A stretch of 37,768 nucleotides of DNA from Bifidobacterium breve (GTDB lineage: Bacteria; Actinomycetota; Actinomycetes; S36-B12): NCBI GenBank assembly GCA_945885645.1, contig CAMCYV010000002.1:1-37768 (forward strand). The letters run 5' to 3'. Both the position numbers and the translations under genes were made by a program. How positions within the stretch are numbered: position 1 is the stretch's first letter; every line of letters begins with the position of its first letter. The notes beneath the pieces were generated by a model. The model was not told where the DNA came from, searched no databases, and worked only from the letters and a program-made list of their open reading frames with translations. Of this stretch, positions 32,880 through 37,768 are shown one piece after another.

Positions 32880-33485
32880 CTAAAAGCAACGTCCCTTACC
32901 AGATCGCCAGTGACTCCTACCTTCACCTTTTTTCCAGACCGTCCAAAAAGCTCGATCCTGCCAGTACCGATTCCACTTGTTCATCGGTTTTTTCCGCAGT
33001 TTTTGAATGAGGTCGAGGCCCGCATCGCCCATTTCTTTCCTCACTTCAGGCTGCATCATCCAGGTCACCCCACGAGTAAGCGGCCTCGAGAACTGATAGG
33101 CGCCCCGGTAAGTGCCACCCCGGCCGGCTTTGTAGTGATGGTGGGACTCTATTTTCGAAAGACATTTGCGCAATTTTTCGCGTTTGGGCATGTACCACTT
33201 ACCCTGATAAAGACTCACTTCATAGCCAATCAGGTCACGCGATTTCTTAGAGCCAAACGCATGAGCTGTTTCCATCGCGATGCGAGCCTTTGCCCTCGCC
33301 GCCGCGTCCGCACCTGGGTCATTGCCTTCATCTCCGACCGGTATCGCCGGATCTCCCTCGGCAACAACAGGCCCAGGAACAACGGGCCCTGGGTCATTTG
33401 CGAAGGCGGAACCCGCAGGGAGCACGAGGGCCAGGGCGAGTGCCCCAAGTGCCACATTCCTGCCCAGCTTCGCGAATCTGCTCAC
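32880..33485 (-). CDS. Secreted Rpf-like transglycosylase (lysozyme fold)
   Basis: 201 residues. A signal peptide (about 1-29, cut after GSAFA) and an acidic low-complexity linker (30-65) lead to a domain with LRKCLSKIESHHHYKAG, TYRGAYQFSRP and a Trp-rich end, the Rpf/transglycosylase pattern of secreted actinobacterial cell wall hydrolases; Glu113 is the candidate catalytic acid. Cys108 and Cys200 could form a disulfide. The C-terminus is strongly basic (KKGEGRSHWRSGKGR), which may bind the wall. GTG start with GGAAGG five bases ahead. An exact CRP/GlxR-type site lies 111 bases upstream of the start. Confidence 0.8.
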   Translation of the reverse strand: MSRFAKLGRNVALGALALALVLPAGSAFANDPGPVVPGPVVAEGDPAIPVGDEGNDPGADAAARAKARIAMETAHAFGSKKSRDLIGYEVSLYQGKWYMPKREKLRKCLSKIESHHHYKAGRGGTYRGAYQFSRPLTRGVTWMMQPEVRKEMGDAGLDLIQKLRKKPMNKWNRYWQDRAFWTVWKKGEGRSHWRSGKGRCF

Positions 33486-33501
33486 AACAACCTTCCACGG
33501 G

Positions 33502-33517
33502 GTAATCAAACGATTAC
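33502..33517. promoter_or_regulatory. Short dyad upstream of the Rpf-like gene
   Basis: GTAATC-AAAC-GATTAC, a perfect 6-base inverted repeat 17 bases before the start codon. It could be an operator or a short hairpin in the leader next to the ribosome site. Confidence 0.35.
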
Positions 33518-33595
33518 TACCGTGCCTCAAAAACTGGCGTTTGTCACCCTGGAAAGCCGTGTTTCGGCACACTTTCTCGGTCAAAAAGACTCAAA

Positions 33596-33611
33596 TGTGA
33601 CCTATATCACA
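33596..33611. promoter_or_regulatory. CRP/GlxR-type operator upstream of the Rpf-like gene
   Basis: TGTGA-CCTATA-TCACA is an exact match to the TGTGA-N6-TCACA consensus of CRP-family regulators (Rv3676 in mycobacteria, GlxR in corynebacteria). It sits between the phoH stop codon and the Rpf-like gene. Confidence 0.6.
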
Positions 33612-34922
33612 CTAAGAACTTGGGTAGTCCTCGAGCAGTTCGGTGACAAGGGCGGCGATCTCCGAGCGTTCACTTCTGGTGAGGGTGACATGGGCGAATA
33701 GCGGATGGCCCTTCAGTTTCTCAACAACGGCAACTACACCGTCAAATCGGCCAACTCGTAAATTGTCTCGCTGGGCAATGTCATGGGTCAGGACAACCCT
33801 CGAGTCTTTGCCAATACGCGAAAGTACCGTGAGCAGCACATTGCGCTCCAATGATTGGGCTTCCTCCACGATCACAAATGCGTCATGCAAACTGCGTCCG
33901 CGGATATGCGTCAAGGGCAAAACCTCCAGCATTCCCCGATCTACGATCTCGTCAATGACGTTCGAGGAGGTAATTGCCCCTAACGTGTCGAAAACAGCCT
34001 GACCCCACGGATTCATTTTTTCCGACTCTGACCCGGGGAGGTAGCCAAGTTCCTGGCCGCCCACCGCGTAAAGAGGGCGAAACACAATCACTTTTTTGTG
34101 GGATTGACGCTCCATCACCGACTCCAAGCCGGCGCATAATGCGAGGGCGCTCTTACCTGTACCCGCGCGACCACCCAGAGAGACAATTCCTACACCAGGA
34201 TCAAGCAAAATGTCGAGGGCTACCCGTTGCTCGGCACTGCGCCCTCGAATACCAAATGCTTCACGATCCCCGCGCACCAGTTTGAGTGTTTTGTCGGCGC
34301 TCACTCTAGCTAATGCACTGCCCCGATCAGAAAGCAGCACCAAACCGCAATGGCATGGGTAGTCAAAGGCAATATCGTGTTCAAGCACTCCCTGCTCAAA
34401 AAGTTCATCTAACTCATAGTTTTCGACTTCAACTTCTGCCATTCCTGTGTAACCGGATTCGAAAACCAATTCGGCTTTGTATTCTTCCGCTGCGATTCCG
34501 ACGGCGCTCGCCTTAACCCGCATGGGTAAGTCCTTGCTCACCAGAACAACTTCGAGGCCTTCCAAACTCAAGTTTTTCGCTAGCGCCAAAATGCGAGTGT
34601 CATTGTCCCCAAGGCGAAGACCACTTGGGAGTACCTCAACGTTAGTGTGGTTCAACTCAATGCGAACGCTTCCCCCGTGGGTACCGATCGGCACCGGGCC
34701 GTCAAGGCGCCCGTGCTCGATGCGAAAGTCGTCCAGGAGACGCAATGCATTACGGGCAAAATAACCCAACTCCGGATGGCTGCGTTTTGCTTCCAATTCA
34801 GTGACAACAACAATGGGAATGACAACATCATGTTCATCAAATCTCAGGATTGCCTTCGGGTCCGAGAGCAAAACTGAAGTGTCGATTACATATGTTTTGC
34901 GGGCTGGCACCGAGTTGGGCAC
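33612..34922 (-). CDS. phoH2: PIN domain - PhoH-like ATPase (PhoH2)
   Basis: 436 residues. A PIN RNase domain (about 10-150; Asp14 in VIDTSVLL, acidic TELEAKR, NDTRIL) is fused to a PhoH-type P-loop domain (GRAGTGKS at 251-258, VIVEEAQ as Walker B). Mycobacterial PhoH2 unwinds and cuts RNA and has been described with an upstream antitoxin gene (phoAT). Here no such gene is evident in the 164 bases before it; uppS is the next upstream gene on the same strand. The GTG start has AGGAG eight bases ahead, and that site can pair with a complementary stretch further upstream. Confidence 0.93.
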   Translation of the reverse strand: MPNSVPARKTYVIDTSVLLSDPKAILRFDEHDVVIPIVVVTELEAKRSHPELGYFARNALRLLDDFRIEHGRLDGPVPIGTHGGSVRIELNHTNVEVLPSGLRLGDNDTRILALAKNLSLEGLEVVLVSKDLPMRVKASAVGIAAEEYKAELVFESGYTGMAEVEVENYELDELFEQGVLEHDIAFDYPCHCGLVLLSDRGSALARVSADKTLKLVRGDREAFGIRGRSAEQRVALDILLDPGVGIVSLGGRAGTGKSALALCAGLESVMERQSHKKVIVFRPLYAVGGQELGYLPGSESEKMNPWGQAVFDTLGAITSSNVIDEIVDRGMLEVLPLTHIRGRSLHDAFVIVEEAQSLERNVLLTVLSRIGKDSRVVLTHDIAQRDNLRVGRFDGVVAVVEKLKGHPLFAHVTLTRSERSEIAALVTELLEDYPSS

Positions 34923-34928
34923 GTGATG

Positions 34929-34961
34929 GGCTCCTGTCTGCCCAGTTGGCTTTCGGGAGCC
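34929..34961 (-). promoter_or_regulatory. Hairpin that can pair with the phoH2 ribosome site
   Basis: In the mRNA, GGCTCC (from 34961-34956) and GGAGCC (from 34934-34929, which includes the ribosome site) form a 6-base stem with a 21-base loop. It could reduce translation initiation; no ligand or regulator is apparent. Confidence 0.35.
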
Positions 34962-34963
34962 GG

Positions 34964-34996
34964 TCGGGCCTGCGAATTCTCCAACGCTAGGCCCGA
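34964..34996. terminator. Inverted repeat between uppS and phoH2
   Basis: TCGGGCCT and AGGCCCGA are perfect 8-base arms, with an inner GCG/CGC extension. A T tract is missing on the minus side, so a terminator for uppS is only likely, not certain. Confidence 0.45.
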
Positions 34997-35086
34997 CTTC
35001 CTTAAATCATTTGGCGACACGCCGCCCAAAGAAGACAACAAAGCGAACAAAAGGTGGACAGTTTGCGCTCCTGCCGACCGGGTTCT

Positions 35087-35848
35087 TTAGACCCCGAAAC
35101 GACGATTTCGTTCGGCATATGCGCGCACCGCACGCAAGAAATCAATCCGACGGAAATCTGGCCAAAAAGCTTCGCAGAAATAGAACTCCGAGTGAGCGCT
35201 TTGCCATAGTAAAAACCCAGACAGTCTCTGTTCACCCGAAGTTCGAATCACGAGATCCGGGTCTGGCTGACCTTTGGTGTATAGGTGCTCGGCAATATGG
35301 TCGACATCAATGAGCTGCGCGAGTTCATCAAGACTGGTCCCTTGGCTGGCGTGATCAGCGAGCAGTGATCGCACAGCGTCAACCACTTCCCTGCGACCGC
35401 CGTAACCCACCGCGACGTTGACGAGTGACCCATCAATGTCGGCCGTTGCTTCAGCACTTTCCTTCAGAAGATTGGCCGTGTGGGCTGGGAGAAGATCAAG
35501 TGCCCCAACGGGGTGGATCCGCCAACGCCCCTGCCTGACCAAGTTACTCACCGTTGACTCAATGATTGTCATCAACTTTTCCAGCTCAACTTCCGGGCGG
35601 CTCAAATTGTCGGTGGACAAAAGCCACAGCGTGACAACTTCGACACCCAATTCATCACACCACCCGAGGAAGTCAACTATTTTCGCCGCTCCGGCCTCGT
35701 GGCCTTGGGTCGAGGTTGACCCTTGAGCTGTAGCCCATCGACGATTGCCATCGAGGATCACACCAACGTGGCGTGGCATCCGATCTGCCGGAATTTGGGC
35801 CGCCAGATTGCGCTCATAGACACCGTAAACGAGATCCTTGAGACCCAT
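35087..35848 (-). CDS. Short-chain cis-prenyl transferase (Z-farnesyl or undecaprenyl diphosphate synthase family)
   Basis: 253 residues. VGVILDGNRRWA (catalytic Asp33) and RTSGEQRLSGFLLWQSAHSEFYF are the cis-prenyl transferase signatures. The N-terminus GLKDLVYGVYERNLAAQIP and SGF in place of the more common SNF point to the actinobacterial second clade that includes the mycobacterial Z-farnesyl diphosphate synthase (Rv1086), rather than the main undecaprenyl synthase. It would elongate IPP-derived precursors from IspH for lipid carrier synthesis. The ATG has GGAAGGA eight bases ahead. Following on the same strand, phoH2 begins 164 bases after its end. Confidence 0.9.
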   Translation of the reverse strand: MGLKDLVYGVYERNLAAQIPADRMPRHVGVILDGNRRWATAQGSTSTQGHEAGAAKIVDFLGWCDELGVEVVTLWLLSTDNLSRPEVELEKLMTIIESTVSNLVRQGRWRIHPVGALDLLPAHTANLLKESAEATADIDGSLVNVAVGYGGRREVVDAVRSLLADHASQGTSLDELAQLIDVDHIAEHLYTKGQPDPDLVIRTSGEQRLSGFLLWQSAHSEFYFCEAFWPDFRRIDFLRAVRAYAERNRRFGV

Positions 35849-35899
35849 GCATCCCGTCCTTCCCTACATCGCGATCTGAGCTGAGTTCGACACCTTAGA

Positions 35900-37768
35900 T
35901 TACTCCAGTGCAGTAATTAAGGGGTGAAGATGAGCGCCAAGATTCAAAAATTTGGCAAGTTCAATGGGACTATTTGTCGGTAATTCGCAAACAGTGAATC
36001 TGCACACCTGCGCGTGATTGGTGGCACCGTATGACCACCGAATGTCGGGGCATTTGGGGGAAAGCAATGCTATCCGTGCAAATTGCGCACTTTCGGGTCC
36101 GCTGACCTCAACTTCCCAAGGACCTTGCGCCAAGGACCACAGCGCCACCAGGCCCCAGCCCACCGATCTCGGGGTGCTCAATGCAAACTTGGGAACGACC
36201 CCCAATGCGATTTCAGCTCTTGTGCGCAGTTGCAGATAGTCACTGGGAGCAAGTGCACTGAATCGAACAAGAAGGTTTGCCATTGCGAGCCAACCCGATG
36301 GCTCTGCATTGTCAGCAAACTCACGCGGCCGGCGAATCAACTTCTCCGAGTTGATCGCAGTGTCGAAGAAACCACCTTCACCGTCGTCAAAACCCTCAAG
36401 TGCGCTGTCCAGTAATGATCGGGCTAATGAAAGCCACTCTGGCTCTCCCGTCACTTCATACAGAGTGAGCAGGCCCTCCGACATATTTGCGTAGTCGTCT
36501 AGGACTCCTGAATTATTTCCGGGAACACCATTGCGCGACGTACGCGACATAATGAGGGATCGCTCTCCCGCCCTGAAATGCACACTGATCACGCAATCCG
36601 CGGCGGCCTCGGCGGCTTGAATCCATTCTGGTTTCCCAAAAATGGTTCCCGCTTCAGCCAACGCCGCAATAGTCAATCCATTCCACGACGCAACGACTTT
36701 ATCGTCTTGCCCAGGACGGATCCGCTTACTCCGCTCTCCAAACAACTGTGTTCGAAACCTGATCCATAAATCCGAATCCTGTGGGTCAGTGAGCAATTGC
36801 AATGTCGAATTACCGTGCTCGAAAGTTCCCGATTGAGTTACTTCAAACATTTCACAAGCGGTGTCTGCAAACTCCACGCCAACGGCTTCTGCCACCTCGC
36901 TCGGGGTCCAGGCATAGAACTTGCCTTCAACACCTTCACTGTCGGCGTCCAATGCGGAAGCAAATGCACCTTGTGGTGTGCGCATTTCTCGCAACAGAAA
37001 TTCAATGCTCTCATGCACAACGCGCTCTGCAAGTGGATTTCCGGTAAGCCGCCACCAATGGGTATACACCCGAATGAGCAACGCATTGTCGTACAACATT
37101 TTTTCAAAGTGTGGGACTACCCAAGTTTTATCAACGCTGTACCGCGCGAAACCGCCACCAATTTGGTCGTAAATCCCACCGCGAGCCATCGCTTCAAGGG
37201 TTGCCGATGCCATGTGCTCTGCCTGTTCGCCCACCTCAGGGTCCAAGGCCATGCGTAATAGAAACTCGAGGACCATGGATGGTGGAAATTTCGGAGCACG
37301 ACCGAATCCAGCATTTTCTTGATCAAATGATTGTTGCAAACCCGTAACCGCACCTCGCAGATACTCCTCATACTGATCGTTATTCAGGGTTGAGACGTCG
37401 GTTGAGTCAAATCCCTCACTTCGACTTTCCAGGGCGGCAATTATTCGTTCACCCGCCTGCAGAATCTCTGGCTTGCGTTGCACCCAAGTTTCTGAAATTG
37501 ATCCAATTAATTGACCAAAGCTAGGCATCCCGTGATGCGGAGCGGGCGGGAAATAGGTTCCCGTATAAAACGGACGACCTTCATGATCCAAGAAAACTGA
37601 CATAGGCCAGCCACCGTGCCCTGTCATGGCAACTGTGGCTTCCATGTAAATCGAATCAATGTCAGGCCGCTCTTCACGGTCGACTTTGATGTTCACAAAA
37701 TGTTCGTTAAGGAATTTTGCAACTGCGGGATCTTCAAATGACTCATGGGCCATAACGTGACACCAATG
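35900..37768 (-). CDS. DUF255 thioredoxin-fold / six-hairpin glycosidase-like protein (YyaL type), start beyond window
   Basis: 623 residues are visible and the N-terminus is outside the right edge; the last bases encode HWCHVMAHESFEDPAVA, the family's CHWCHVM motif, so the gene continues upstream by about 50 residues by family length. The thioredoxin-like domain (VDREERPDIDSIYM, GGWPMSVFLD) is followed by an (alpha/alpha)6 barrel (about 170-580, VPHFEKMLYDNALL, DADSEGVEGKFYAW). Function is unclear; members pair a spermatogenesis-20/YyaL thioredoxin domain with an epimerase-like barrel. In actinobacteria it often stands near the prenyl transferase and mca; mca may lie just beyond. Confidence 0.88.
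   Translation of the reverse strand, partial: HWCHVMAHESFEDPAVAKFLNEHFVNIKVDREERPDIDSIYMEATVAMTGHGGWPMSVFLDHEGRPFYTGTYFPPAPHHGMPSFGQLIGSISETWVQRKPEILQAGERIIAALESRSEGFDSTDVSTLNNDQYEEYLRGAVTGLQQSFDQENAGFGRAPKFPPSMVLEFLLRMALDPEVGEQAEHMASATLEAMARGGIYDQIGGGFARYSVDKTWVVPHFEKMLYDNALLIRVYTHWWRLTGNPLAERVVHESIEFLLREMRTPQGAFASALDADSEGVEGKFYAWTPSEVAEAVGVEFADTACEMFEVTQSGTFEHGNSTLQLLTDPQDSDLWIRFRTQLFGERSKRIRPGQDDKVVASWNGLTIAALAEAGTIFGKPEWIQAAEAAADCVISVHFRAGERSLIMSRTSRNGVPGNNSGVLDDYANMSEGLLTLYEVTGEPEWLSLARSLLDSALEGFDDGEGGFFDTAINSEKLIRRPREFADNAEPSGWLAMANLLVRFSALAPSDYLQLRTRAEIALGVVPKFALSTPRSVGWGLVALWSLAQGPWEVEVSGPESAQFARIALLSPKCPDIRWSYGATNHAQVCRFTVCELPTNSPIELAKFLNLGAHLHPLITALE

Noticed and set aside
32910..33701. 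A 263-codon plus-strand frame opposite the Rpf-like gene
   Set aside because: It is antisense to a gene with a clear signal peptide and domain, and its residue composition (many His, Pro, Arg) is that of a shadow frame.
35002..35235. A 77-codon minus-strand frame just before phoH2 that might be a phoAT-like antitoxin
   Set aside because: It lies mostly in a different frame inside uppS, lacks a ribosome site and its sequence shows no recognisable antitoxin features.

Overview
The window carries about 37 protein genes packed with almost no spare DNA. No gap between genes exceeds about 165 bases, and I saw no tRNA, rRNA, CRISPR array, insertion sequence or phage gene. G+C is near 50 percent by eye. 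The gene set is that of an actinobacterium (Actinomycetota): a mycothiol biosynthesis deacetylase (mshB), DUF3117, DUF4245, a PIN-PhoH2 protein, an Rpf-like secreted transglycosylase, a short-chain Z-prenyl transferase, the succinylase branch of lysine/diaminopimelate synthesis (dapC, dapD, dapE), and the actinobacterial neighbour set xseAB-ispH-ychF. Moderate G+C and compact spacing suggest a streamlined, perhaps planktonic, lineage, but that is inference.

Layout from left to right. (1) 1-1543, minus: a malyl-CoA lyase family gene followed by an acyl-CoA dehydrogenase that runs off the left edge; together they suggest an ethylmalonyl-CoA pathway locus. (2) 1658-2620: a DMT permease. (3) 2689-5669, plus: an operon of an MgtE-N/CBS protein, DUF1003 protein and Mrp Fe-S carrier. 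(4) 5680-8160: tatB, an HtrA-like protease, an O-methyltransferase and DUF3117. (5) 8303-13867: SRPBCC protein, DivIVA-like membrane protein, dapE | dapD, gltA, dapC, fdxA. (6) 14012-18702: cysS, a VanW/YoaR envelope protein, a small membrane protein and mshB. (7) 18746-25225: an S9 peptidase, typA, an ACT-GNAT fusion, an SRPBCC protein and ychF. (8) 25356-29545: rmuC, DUF6542, ispH and xseAB. (9) 29526-37768: DUF4245, glpX, class I fumarase, Rpf-like transglycosylase, phoH2, a prenyl transferase and a DUF255 thioredoxin-fold protein cut by the right edge.

Most genes are housekeeping: central carbon (gltA, fumarase, glpX), lysine/peptidoglycan precursor (dapC/D/E), isoprenoids (ispH, prenyl transferase), redox buffering (mshB, ferredoxin), protein export and quality control (tatB, htrA), translation (typA, ychF, cysS), DNA maintenance (xseAB, rmuC) and cell wall remodelling (Rpf-like, VanW-like). 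Read right to left, the order follows, from memory, the Mycobacterium tuberculosis Rv1084 to Rv1232c segment with most intervening genes missing, including sigE-rseA.

The strongest unexplained structure is in the start regions. At about 20 transcription-unit starts a TANNNT-like -10 hexamer sits at one fixed distance (six bases) before the ATG/GTG, which implies leaderless mRNAs. At dapE|dapD two such promoters face away from one shared -10 core inside a 29-base near-perfect dyad that includes both start codons. Upstream of the Rpf-like gene there is an exact TGTGA-N6-TCACA site, the CRP/GlxR consensus.
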